From contig CM066319.1 in assembly GCA_033807775.1 (NCBI GenBank), positions 139,984,983-140,048,982 on the forward strand: a DNA stretch of 64,000 bases. The letters are read 5' to 3'. The notes beneath the pieces were generated by a model. That model saw nothing but the letters and a program-made list of their open reading frames with translations. It did no database searches and was not told where the DNA came from. A program made the position numbers and the translations under genes. Of the stretch, positions 11,611 through 22,184 are shown one piece after another. Within the stretch, counting starts at the first letter, position 1, and each line of letters begins with the position of its first letter. This DNA comes from Saussurea involucrata (Eukaryota > Streptophyta > Magnoliopsida > Asterales > Asteraceae).

Positions 11611-12970
11611 TGATAACGCCACTTTTTGGCGTTATTTTCGGTTCTCAAACCAATGAGATTGGCTTGTGTTCAAGTAAAAAGGCGTATATTTTACGGTTTA
11701 TCTAGTGAATTATACAGGTTATCTAAGAGGCGGCAATCATCGAGAAAAGAAGCTAAAAAGAGCCCAAAACGAAGCCTAACGGAAGCCCAAAAGTCAAGCC
11801 CAAGACCCGCGATCGAACCAGGACCCGAACCACGAACCAGACGACGACCCACGCTGCAAAAACCATACGCGCGACTTAGCCCGCGACTTGCAAGTCGCGT
11901 GGCAAGTCGCGTAACCCACTGTTTCGCGAAAATCAGTATTTTATTTCGGGTTTTAGGTCACTTTTCGATATGATTTAGACGGCAGACGATCGGGAGCAGC
12001 GGAGGGGCGATTCTGGGCGATTTTTCGGAGTCCTCAAAGCCACGTTAGAGAGCCGATCAAGGAGACATTCATCACGGAACGTAGAGACGAACACGAGAGG
12101 AGGAAGTTATCATCACTTTTATTACGATTTCATCTTTCACGATTAATCATGTTTACATACACTTTTGCATCTTTTTCTCTTGTGTTTGAATCCACCACCG
12201 ACATGAACTAACCGGTTCGTGTTGGGGGTTGGAATGAATTCGGTTTATTAAGCATGTAAACAATTGACGTGATGCTTTATCAGTTTTTCCGTTATTAATG
12301 AAGCATGTGATTTTGTGTTTAATGCCTTTGAGAGTCTAGGTAGCTTTCAATTGATTTATTATTTTCAGTTGAGTTCGAGAGAAGTAATTGCTAAAAAGAA
12401 CTAAGAATTGCATGCCTAAGATGATAAATCGGTGATAGAGATATATCGAATAAGTCTTAGTCCCAATTAAACCGTTAGGTTGATATCGAGAGATAAAATC
12501 TAGCCAATTTAAACATAAATCATGTACTTAATGTGTTTTGGAATCCATAGGTGAGATCGAGAGATTAAACTTATCCTTTTCAAAATAAAACTCGTTGTTG
12601 TTCGAAAGAGAACGACGGTGATCTTAAAAGATTTGGGAATCATTAAGGGGATTAACTGGTAACTGTTTTGAGTCAGTGTTTGCATGTGTAGAACCTGAGG
12701 ATTTCCAACCCTCAACTTTTCTCTCTATCAAAGTTTCCAAAGCTGTTTCTGTTCTGTTTTGTCTTGTGTTTGATTTGTTTACTTATTGCAATTAAGTAGT
12801 TTAAAACCAATCTTCCAAATTCGATAGTTCAGTTAATAGCAATTATAGTAATTGTGATATTTAGTTCCTAGTTCCCCGTGATTCGATACTCGTACTTCTC
12901 TAAGTACTATTACTTGACTTCGACCCGTACACTTGCGGTTAGATTTAGGGGGGTGATACCCGCCCTATCA
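11611..12970 (+). repeat. 5' LTR of Athila element
   Basis: TGATAACGCC...CGCCCTATCA. The first bases include a short palindrome (CGCCACTTTTTGGCG). The repeated phrase GCGACTTGCAAGTCGCG at 11889-11905 is a perfect palindrome; related words recur downstream of gag. Confidence 0.92.
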
Positions 12971-12976
12971 AGTTTT

Positions 12977-12994
12977 TGGCGCCGTTGTCGGGGA
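12977..12994 (+). other. Athila primer-binding site
   Basis: TGGCGCCGTTGTCGGGGA, six bases after the LTR, the form usual in Athila elements. Confidence 0.9.
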
Positions 12995-13130
12995 ACTAGT
13001 TGTAACTAATAGCACTACCAGCTATACGCGCTATTAGATTGAGCATTTTTATTTTTGTTATTTTACCTTATCACTTTCAGTTTTTGGATTACTGACTTTG
13101 CTTTCTTTCGTTTCAGGTACCACTCGGTTT

Positions 13131-15431
13131 ATGCCAAGGACGACCCGAGGGAAAGAGATTGAAGAATTCGATCCGGAGATTGAAAGAACCACTCGTCGCC
13201 TACGTCAAGAGACCAAAGCTAAGCGACAATTACAAATGGGTGACGAGAGACCTGTCAACGAGAGACCTCCACGCAATAATCCACCACCACCGCCGGAAAA
13301 GCGTCCTATGCGGTCGTTTGCCGACCCAAATGTGGCAGCGACACGTATAGGGATCCAACCTCCTACCACCGCGGCTAATTATTTCGATATCAAGCCGAGT
13401 ACCATCGTCATGGTACAACAAAACCAATATGGAGGAGCACCGACCGAAGATCCTCATGCACACCTCCGTGCATTCGAGAGGATTTGCAGCACCTTCAAAA
13501 TTAATGGGATGGAGGAGAACGCAATCAAACTAAGGTTATTCAGCTTTTCATTAAAGGGTCGAGCTGAAATTTGGATAGAAGGTTTACCGTCAGATCAGAT
13601 CACTACCTGGGCAAATTTGAAAGCCGCATTTCTTCAAAAATTCTTTCCACCGGGAAGAACTGCTCAATTGATGGCCGATATCACCCACTTCGCTCAGTGG
13701 GAACAAGAGACTTTATATGAGGCATGGGAGAGATATAAGGAGATGTTGAAGAAATGTCCTCACCACGGGTTGCACGGATGGGTCATCATCCAGACCTTCT
13801 TTAGTGGCCTTCACCCGCAGTTTAAAAATGACATCACTGCTGCGGCGGGTGGGGCACTAATGGATAAGTCCTATGAAGAAGCTTGCGAACTGATCGAGAA
13901 TTTGGCGGAGCATAGTTTTTCCACCCCGAGATCAGCCGTGAGACGGGTGGCAAGTGTGCAAGAAAGTAATGAGTTGAATGAACTGAAAGCTCAACTGGCC
14001 CTTATTACAAATCAGCTGAATAGAGGTATTCCGGAAGCACCCGAGCAAGTTCAGTATATGCAAAACCGGAACTATCAACCGAGAAACGATCCTTTCTCGA
14101 ACACCTACAATGAGGGGTGGAAGAAGCATCCCAATCTTTCGTGGAGTCAACCCGGTCAACAACCAGGTAATCCTTCTAACTCTTTTAATTCTCCTAGTAC
14201 TAATAATGTGTACCGTCCTCCAGGTTTCCAGCAAAGGAACGAAGGACCATCCGGAGAGAAGAAACCGGGGCTGGAAGAGATGATGATGAAGTTTGTGACC
14301 AAGATGGACAGCACGGTCGGAGAGTTAGCAAACACGGTCAATACTGTCAAGGCGGCGACCGAGCAAAACACTGCATCTATCAAAATCTTGGAGAGGCAAG
14401 TGGGGCAAATCTCTGAAGCCCTACAAAACCGACCTCCCGGTACTTTCCCAAGTCAACCCGAAAAGACTAACCGGGAACATTGCAACGCCATTTACCTAAG
14501 AAGTGGCAAGGAGCTGAATGGGGAACCTACACGGGAAGAGTCATCAAAGGAAACCGAGCAAGATTTTGAGATGGTAAATCTGGATGAGCTAGAGACCGAT
14601 GAGAAGATTATGGATGAAGAGAACAAGAATAGCAAAGTGAAGGAGCAAGAGCAACCACCGGTCAAGCCGACACCTCAAATAGTGCCTTATCCAAATAGAC
14701 TTAAAGCAAACAAGGATGATGTTAATTTTTCTAAATTTATCGATGTATTTAAAAAGTTAACTATTAACATCCCTTTTGCAGATGCATTGGCACAAATGCC
14801 CTCATACATGAAGTTCATGAAGGAAATTTTATCCAAAAAGAGGGCGATCGATCACCAGGCCACCGTTGCACTCACTGAAGAGTGCAGTGCAATTTTTCAG
14901 AATAAGCTTCCCCCGAAGCTTAAAGATCCAGGGAGTTTCTCTATCCCTATTCAAATTGGGGATCTTTCTTTCAATAAAGCTTTATGTGATTTAGGGGCGA
15001 GTATTAATTTAATGCCTCTTTCTATTTTTAGGAAACTCGGATTGGGGGAAGTAAGCCCAACATACATGACGCTGAAGCTCGCGGATAGATCGATCAGATA
15101 TCCTTACGGAGTGATAGAAGATGTGCTCGTCAAGGTCGGTAAGTTTTACTTTCCGGTAGACTTCGTAGTGATAGACATAGACGAAGACGAAGAGGTCCCG
15201 TTGATATTGGGACGATCATCCCTAGCCACGAGCCGAGCCTTAATTGATGTGGAGGAAGGAGAGGTGACCTTCAGAGTTGGCGGCGAGAAGGTGATGTTCA
15301 AAATGTTTGAGAAAGTGCGAGTTGGAAGAGAAGAAGAAGTCGGAGCTGGTAAAGGAAGGCCAAAGGTGAAAGAGTCCGCGAAGAACCGCAAGTGTGGGCG
15401 GTTCGAGTCTACGGATACGGAGCCAAGTTGA
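13131..15431 (+). CDS. gag: Athila Gag-protease polyprotein
   Basis: 766 codons if the start is MPRTTRGK at 13131; an upstream in-frame ATG at 13098 lies in the leader. Residues about 85-260 form the retrotransposon-gag domain (LKGRAEIWIEGLP, TWANLKAAFLQKFFPP, ETLYEAWERYKEML). A long Q/N/P-rich linker and a coiled stretch follow. The C-terminal ~150 residues are an aspartic protease fold with DLGASINLMP in place of the usual DSGA, and PLILGRSSLATSRALIDV. No zinc knuckle is seen. The frame closes right after the protease, whereas pol would normally follow. No internal stop; it could be translated. Confidence 0.88.
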   Translation: MPRTTRGKEIEEFDPEIERTTRRLRQETKAKRQLQMGDERPVNERPPRNNPPPPPEKRPMRSFADPNVAATRIGIQPPTTAANYFDIKPSTIVMVQQNQYGGAPTEDPHAHLRAFERICSTFKINGMEENAIKLRLFSFSLKGRAEIWIEGLPSDQITTWANLKAAFLQKFFPPGRTAQLMADITHFAQWEQETLYEAWERYKEMLKKCPHHGLHGWVIIQTFFSGLHPQFKNDITAAAGGALMDKSYEEACELIENLAEHSFSTPRSAVRRVASVQESNELNELKAQLALITNQLNRGIPEAPEQVQYMQNRNYQPRNDPFSNTYNEGWKKHPNLSWSQPGQQPGNPSNSFNSPSTNNVYRPPGFQQRNEGPSGEKKPGLEEMMMKFVTKMDSTVGELANTVNTVKAATEQNTASIKILERQVGQISEALQNRPPGTFPSQPEKTNREHCNAIYLRSGKELNGEPTREESSKETEQDFEMVNLDELETDEKIMDEENKNSKVKEQEQPPVKPTPQIVPYPNRLKANKDDVNFSKFIDVFKKLTINIPFADALAQMPSYMKFMKEILSKKRAIDHQATVALTEECSAIFQNKLPPKLKDPGSFSIPIQIGDLSFNKALCDLGASINLMPLSIFRKLGLGEVSPTYMTLKLADRSIRYPYGVIEDVLVKVGKFYFPVDFVVIDIDEDEEVPLILGRSSLATSRALIDVEEGEVTFRVGGEKVMFKMFEKVRVGREEEVGAGKGRPKVKESAKNRKCGRFESTDTEPS

Positions 15432-17608
15432 GAACCGCACAGTCGTGCCACGACTTTAAATACGGCGCTGGGTGGGAGGCAACCCACCAAGGTTTGTTGT
15501 CTTTTATTATTTTAGCTTTTGAGTTGCTTTTTAATTACTAAAAACCAAAAAAATGGAAAATTTTGAAAAATCAAAAATAGCTGGAACAGGGACATACGCG
15601 ACTTGCCACGCGGTTTGCATACCGCACAGCAAGCCACGGGACCCTCTGTTTGTTTTCTGAAACAGTAGGTTACGCGGTTTTGCCACGCGACTTGCAAGTC
15701 ACGGGCTAAACCGCGGGAGTCCCTTGTGCCCTGTTCGCTTTTCGTGCAGTTTTTATTCCTTTCTTGCTTTGTGTGTTTCATTTTCATTTTTTTTCGTCGT
15801 GTGTTTTGTGCTTTGAGTTCCTTTGTTTTACATGTTCTCCCTATCTCCTCCGATCGATGCTCAACCTTTCAAGAATCCTCCTTCATCCGGGCAAACAGGT
15901 ATGTTCTAACTCTTTCTGCTAAACGAGTGGTGTATGATGTTTTAGTCTATTTTAGTCTCACGAGAGGAAACAAACCTAAGTTTCACTTAGGTTTGGGGTG
16001 CCTCATCTTTTAAACATCTACACACTCAATTTTTTCACCCTGTGCAAACCTCGGTTTCACCGAGGTTTGGGGTTTGCTTTTATTTGGCAAACCTAGGCCA
16101 CGGCCTAGGTTTGGGGTGCCCATATTAGAAACTTTGGGATTTCTTTTGCTTGCTATGTAATGCATTGCCCGCCCTTTTGATAATTGTAATAACTGCACAA
16201 TGATTCGAGTCGCATCACCTACGACTTTACTTGCACATTGGGGACAATGTGTGGGTAAGGTTTGGGGTTGCCCCATCGGGCCCAAGTTATGCACGTAGAT
16301 TTCCTGCACTTCTGAGTGTCTAGATCATAATAGCTAAATTTTTTGTTTTGAATGATTGAGACCGACCATTGTGGGAAGAATCTTGTGATAGTGACGTGAC
16401 CGTTAGGGAAAGACCGGGAAAGGACATGACTAGGGACATTAGTGGAGACCACCCGATAGTGAGTTTTGAGCCTAAAAGACGTTTTTCATTTCGAGGGATT
16501 CATACACCTAATTCTTATACACTTTTTTGAATTCCTTGTCGTGAATGTAGAATGATATCGCTACATTATTGCATTGAGTAGCAAAGACGACCATCGGGAT
16601 ATTAGGTAAGGGTATAGTAGACCATATAGTGTGGACCTTAAGATATGATTCCAGGCATTATGTGTTTTGTTTTTAACCATTTTAGCTATCGTTCCCTTTC
16701 ACCCTTTTGTGTGTATCCATAGCCCTTTTGCAGCCAAACACGCACCTTAATTCTTTCTAAACCCACCATTAAACCTTAGCCAAAAGCCTTAGCCAACCCT
16801 TATCCGAAAGCGTGTAAATCAAAGGCAGTGATGAACTACGAAAGACAGAGCATAAAAGAATAGAACATGCCAGTCATGAGAATAAAACGGGTCAATGTAA
16901 CCCGAGAAAAAAAAAGAGAATAAATACATAATTTAGATAGCACTTAGAGCTGCATAAAAAGTGAGTCAAAGTGACTCCAAGAGTGACAAATAGGGCCAAG
17001 TGATAGAAAGTGGAGGAGAAAGTTCATAATTGCGAATGATTGACACACCGAGGACCTTTGATCCTTTTACCCTTCGTTTCTAAGCCTTAACCTTAGCCTC
17101 GTTATAACCCTTGTAAAGACGTGGATGATCTTTTGGAAAACGTGATTAGAGTCTACGAATACCTCTACTGATATTCCCTGTCTTGCTACTTGATTCCTTC
17201 TGAGATCAGTCTTTTGGACACTTGTGCGTCTTTCATGTTAGTTGTCATGAAATTATTGCGTATTCTTGTGCATAACCTCCATAACATGACAACATGTGCG
17301 ATAACCTAGGTTCGAGTGCAAAGAGAGTATCCCGTGAGGTAGGGTCGAGGCGAAATGTTTTCCCTAGTATGTTCAGCCCTAGTCTAACCTTAATGTAATC
17401 GGAACAGTCACGAGTTCAACTCTCAATAGAAGGTCATAGATCGGACAAAATAAGGATGAGGCGAGAGTGAGATAGATATTCACGGGTACGGGAAATCACC
17501 GTTGCATCACTTGGTACCGATTGGGAATTGTGCAGTCATTATTTTTTCATAGATATATGCTTTTATTATGTTTTTATCGCTAATTTGCTTGGGGACAAGC
17601 AACGCTCG
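15432..17608 (+). other. Athila 3' non-coding region with structured motifs
   Basis: No reading frame of note. It begins with a 15-base palindrome (15441-15455) and a GGTGGG-AGGCAA-CCCACC hairpin (15471-15488), motifs I recognise as following pol in many Athila elements. Three strong hairpins (15971-16113) and a CACATTG-GGGA-CAATGTG hairpin (16234-16251) follow. The remainder to 17608 is plain, with several GGTTTGGGGT words resembling the real polypurine tract. Confidence 0.75.
15971..16113 (+). repeat. Three tandem hairpins followed by GGGGT
   Basis: Stems 15971-15981/15985-15995, 16045-16055/16059-16069 and 16088-16099/16102-16113. All open with CAAACCT and close AGGTTTG; the inner stem differs (AAGT, CGGT, AGGCC) with matching changes on the other arm. 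The first two share the loop TTC. Confidence 0.9.
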
Positions 17609-17620
17609 GTTTGGGGTTGT
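17609..17620 (+). other. Athila polypurine tract
   Basis: GGTTTGGGGTTGT directly before the 3' LTR. Confidence 0.75.
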
Positions 17621-18980
17621 TGATAACGCCACTTTTTGGCGTTATTTTCGGTTCTCAAACCAATGAGATTGGCTTGTGTTCAAGTAAAAATGCGTATATT
17701 TTACGGTTTATCTAGTGAATTATACAGGTTATCTAAGAGGCGGCAATCATCGAGAAAAGAAGCTAAAAATAGCCCAAAACGAAGCCTAACGGAAGCCCAA
17801 AAGTCAAGCCCAAGACCCGCGACCGAACCAGGACCCGAACCGCGAACCAGACGACGACCCACGCTGCAAAAACCATACGCGCGACTTAGCCCGCGACTTG
17901 CAAGTCGCGTGGCAAGTCGCGTAACCCACTGTTTCGCGAAAATCAGTATTTTATTTCGGGTTTTAGGTCACTTTTCGATATGATTCAGACGGCAGACGAT
18001 CGGGAGCAGCGGAGGGGCGATTCTGGGCGATTTTTCGGAGTCCTCAAAGCCACGTTAGAGAGCCGATCAAGGAGACATTCATCACGGAGCGTAGAGACGA
18101 ACACGAGAGGAGGGAGTTATCGTCACTTTTATTACGATTTCATCTTTCACGATTAATCATGTTTACATACACTTTTGCATCTTTTTCTCTTGTGTTTGAA
18201 TCCACCATCGACATGAACTAACTGGTTCATGTTGGGGGTTGGAATGAATTCGGTTTATTAAGCATGTAAACAATTGACGTGATGCTTTATCAGTTTTTCC
18301 GTTATTAATGAAGCATGTGATTTTGTGTTTAATGCCTTTGAGAGTCTAGCTAGCTTTCAATTGATTTATTATTTTCAGTTGAGTTCGAGAGAATTAACTG
18401 CTAAAAAGAACTAGGAATTGCATGCCTAAGACGATAAATCGGTGATAGAGATATATCGAATAAGTCTTAGTCCCAATTAAACCGTTAGGTTGATATCGAG
18501 AGATAAAATCTAGCCAATTTAAACATAAATCATGTACTTAATGTGTTTTGGAATCCATAGGTGAGATCGAGAGATTTAACTTATCCTTTACAAAATAAAA
18601 CCCGTTGTTGTTCGAAAGAGAACGACGGTGATCTTAAAAGATTTGGGAATCATTAAGGGGATTAACTGGTAACTATTTTGAGTCAGTGTTTGCATGTGTA
18701 GAACTTGAGGATTTCCAACCCTCAACTTTTCTCTCTATCAAAGTTTCCAAAGCTGTTTCTGTTCTGTTTTGTCTTGTGTTTGATTTGTTTACTTATTGCA
18801 ATTAAGTAGTTTAAAACCAATCTTCCAAATTCGATAGTTCAGTTAATAGCAATTATAGTAATTGTGATATTTAGTTCCTAGTTCCCCGTGATTCGATACT
18901 CGTACTTCTCTAAGTACTATTACTTGACTTCGACCCGTACACTTGCGGTTAGATTCTCGGGGTGTGAAAACCTCGTGTCA
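17621..18980 (+). repeat. 3' LTR of Athila element
   Basis: Same length as the 5' LTR and about 99% like it until 18955. The last 25 bases (18956-18980) match at only about 11 of 25 positions, yet end CA and abut the GATAT duplication. Confidence 0.88.
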
Positions 18981-18981
18981 G

Positions 18982-20546
18982 ATATTGATTTCGATAAGGT
19001 AGAGCTGGATGATGCTTCTTGGGCTAAGATCGAAAAGTTCTTGGAATTTAGTACTGAAGACCGGTCGTACGTCACGCGTCATTTAATAGACGAGGATGAT
19101 GACACCGTTTTCTTGAGCGACAGAGTGAGGATGGGTCGAGAGGAGAAAGAAGAAGAGGAGGACTCTGAGAAGACTGAGAAGGAAGAGAAGAGTGAAGAAC
19201 CAGAGGTAGAGATAATTGGTAAGTATTTTTTTGTCTTCTTTTCGCTTGACCTGGTCTTTCTCTGTTCTGAATCGTCTAATTTCTTTCTTTTACCGTACAG
19301 GTGAATCTCAAGCGCAGGCGACATCTTCTGTTGCTAGGAAGATGGCCCAAGTCGAAGTAGCTCGCGAGGCGAGGGAGAAGGACGTTTCGACAACTGGGTC
19401 GGGAGTCCTGAAGAGAAAAGAGGTCCCGATAGCCGGGTCGGGCCTCTTAAAGAGGACAAAGGTGTCCGTTCTGAGGGAACCGTCTTTGAAGACGGGTAAC
19501 CCATCGAGGGCTGCCTTGTCCAGGAAGGCGAAGGCGTCGGTTGCGTTTGACACGACCGACGCAAAATCTGTGGATACTGCGCAACTGGCGACGATGTCTC
19601 CCGTCGTCCTATCCAGCCCTTCATCGGCCGACGGGGGCAAAGGCGCGCAGAAGGGACCTGTGAGGGAAACGACGGTCAACTTTACGTTGCCGTCGGGTTT
19701 TCTGGACGACAATGTCTTGGACGAGACGAAGTTATTCCCCCATTTGGAAAAATATTTGTTCCGTCTTTCAGGGAGCGTTTTGACGGGTTTTCTTTCGAGA
19801 AGAAAGAGTTCCATGCAGCTGGACTCTTATTCTTGGTAAGTCTTTCTTTCAAGACTTGTCGTTTGTCGTTGTCGTTGTCGTTGTTTACTAATGTCGCTCA
19901 TATTATGATTCTTCAGGCGTTCCAAGCTTCCCTGGCATTGCAGGCCGAAACGACGAATATAGAGGTTTCAACGGCTTCTGTTACCAAAGATGAAGATGCA
20001 GCGTTAGCTAAAGAGAAAGCTGCTTTGGAGCATGAAGAAGCGATGTTGGTGCGCCTTGACCAAGCTCTGGACGAATTGGATGCCCTCAGTCATACAAGAG
20101 ACGAGATAAGCTCGCGTTTGAAGGAGTCCCTGACTTTGATGCGCGACCAGAGAGAGGAGCTGGAGGGGATGAAGGAATCCGTAACCGCGAAGAGGAAGGA
20201 AGTCGAGGGAATCAAGGCTAAGGTGATAAATTTGAAGAAGGAGTCTGATGAGTTGAAAGACGAAAATAAGTCCTTCTTTTCTTATGCTCGACTTACTGCG
20301 CATGCGGCAGTTATGCGACGTCACCTGCAGGGCAAGGATCCTTTGGCTTCAGCGTCAGATGAGCTGCGTATCTTTTATGAGAGAGTCGGGAGCGAGAGAG
20401 ATCTCGACTTGGATGACGAGAAGGAGGTCGAGGAGGAAGTGGCTAGCGAGGGTTTTCAGGATGAGGTATCGGACAAGGTTGTGATCGATGCTCCTCCACA
20501 ACCTTCGAAAAAATGTATTCGTTTGTTTGTGCTGCTCGACCGTTAG
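18982..20546 (+). pseudogene. Antisense gene of Tat element, exons 2-4
   Basis: After removing Athila, exon 1 joins exon 2 in frame (18982-19218, acidic, rich in E/D/K). Intron 19219-19300 (GTAAGTATTT...CGTACAG) joins G|GT in frame to exon 3 (19301-19835). Intron 19836-19916 (GTAAGTC...TTCTTCAG) leads to exon 4 (19917-20546), a coiled coil of about 200 residues (AALAKEKAALEHEE..., RDQREELEGMKESV). Exon 3 needs a one-base frame change at about 19745-19770; in the second frame it reads RERFDGFSFEKKEFHAAG and ends exactly at the donor in the phase exon 4 requires. So the gene is spliced by design but now carries a frameshift and the Athila insertion. Confidence 0.6.
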
Positions 20547-21247
20547 TGGTCGATTATGTACTCGATGGTTTATATAATGAACGCAACTTTTGTTTGAACT
20601 TTATGCTTTATCCAAACCATGTTTAATTATGAGTTTGAACATAGGACACATAGGAAATCATGCGACTAAGGCATACATTGTAATACGATGAGTAAAACAA
20701 ATATGTGAACACGCGATTAAAGCATTTTCTAAGTTAAGAGACTTAGGGGTAAAATCGTTTAGACTTTGCGATCGTACGATTAGATCGTATAATAAGTTTG
20801 TATCGTATGCCCCTATGGAGGGATGATCAAATCACAGACCTGATCATGTATGTCGTGCGACCCTGCGAATTTAAAGTCATATAGTAGACTTAGTGATTAT
20901 TGTCGTGCGATCCTGCGATAAAATGATGTCGGGGGTTGGTCGTTGGCTAACCAACGACCCTCCGATGCTTAAGTCAGTAAACGTTTTGTGAGAAAAAATC
21001 GTATGAAAAAGAGTTAGAGAACGTACCATTTCAGACTCTCTCTATTTGCCCCCTGTCATTTATTACCTTATTCTTTTTGGGAGGAAAAGATAGGTTTTAA
21101 ATGACAGAATGACACGGAGAAATATTGTCCGGCGTTGACTATGTTGTCGTGCGACCGGGCACCATAGCAGACTTATCTCTGTGAAAAAGATATTAATTTA
21201 GGGATAGAGGAACGAACCTGTCGAGAGCCTGATCTTGTGACTTTGGT
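20547..21247. other. Tat spacer between antisense gene and protease
   Basis: No coding frame. Contains repeated phrases of the type GTCGTGCGACC (about 20850, 20900 and 21150) and an inverted repeat GTTGGTCGTTGG/CCAACGACC near 20935-20960. This is where RT to integrase should be in an autonomous Tat element; nothing of them is seen. Confidence 0.6.
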
Positions 21248-22184
21248 TTATTTTCGCGGCTTTAAGGTAGACTTGTAGCACTCACGAGCGACTTTTGGCT
21301 CACTCTTAATCTCCTGGATTCCCCATGGCGTAGGGAATTTCAACATTTGATGATACGTCGAGGGAACGGCTTTCATATCATGGATCCACGGTCGTCCTAA
21401 GATGATGTTATAGGCCGACGCACAATCGATGACACTGAACTTTGTCTGCTTGTTGACTCCTCCGGCGTAGACGGGCAAGATTATCTCTCCGAAGGTGCTC
21501 GTCGCGTCTCCATTGAAACCGACCAAAGTCGTCGAACGTCGAGTGATTTCCGAGCGATCGATTCCCATGGCTTTGATGGTGTTGAGAAAAATAACATTTG
21601 CTGAGCTGCCCCCGTCGATCAAGACTCGACGCGTTAGACAGTTACCGACCGTGATCTGAATGATCAACCCGTCGTGATGCTTCTGATACGAGTTGCCAAG
21701 GTCGACGTGGTCGAACACAATCTTCATGCCTTCTAGCTCCAAATCTCCTTTAGGTCTAGACGAGCGAGGAATAGGCCGATCATCGGGCGCCTGACTGGCA
21801 TGACGCTTGGCCGCTGAATACGTCAGACCACACACATCTGAACCACCGGTGATGCAATTGACAACCTTCGCATGCTCGGGGGTCGTCGTTCGATGTCCGT
21901 TAGCTGAAATAGCGACATCTTCGATGATATCTTTGAGATTTCCTTTCGGAAAATGATATGCTAGTTCCTTCTTCAATGCGATACAGTCGTCTGTCGCATG
22001 ACCATGATCGGCATGGAAGTCGCACCACTTTGATTTATCCTTCTTCGCATCGTCCAGGTCGGACTTCTTTGGCCATCGAATGGTCGCTTGGGAACTTTTC
22101 AGAGCTTCGACTAGGTCCTTTGCAGATCCTTTGAATCCGTAAGAGGATATCTTGGGGTACTGAGTGAACTTAGTCGCGGTCTTG
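21248..22184 (-). CDS. gag-pro: Tat Gag C-terminus and aspartic protease
   Basis: Continues the Tat gag from 40644 once E3 (with one TCTTG) is removed. Near 22000 is a zinc-knuckle variant CDFHADHGHATDDC. The protease lies at about 21750-21300: VLIDGGSSANVIF, where DGGSS stands for the usual DSG triad as in other Tat elements, then NIILGRPWIHDMKAVPSTYHQ. The frame ends at 21248 soon after the protease, with no RT. The domain is undamaged in this part; the stops are in the N-terminal part of gag. Confidence 0.8.

Larger units (their letters stand above)
11611..18980 (+). mobile_element. Athila element lacking pol, inserted in the antisense gene
   Basis: Flanked by GATAT (11606-11610 and 18981-18985). 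Both LTRs are 1360 bp, nearly identical apart from the last 25 bases. The primer site TGGCGCCGTTGTCGGGGA and the gag sequence place it in Athila. The interior is 4.65 kb: one gag-protease frame, then 2.2 kb without coding capacity. A full Athila has RT, RNase H and integrase here, so this copy is non-autonomous. Confidence 0.9.

Noticed and set aside
11626..11973. 115-codon frame in both Athila LTRs (also 17636-17983)
   Set aside because: Non-coding LTR sequence rich in palindromes; the frame reflects R/P-rich composition.
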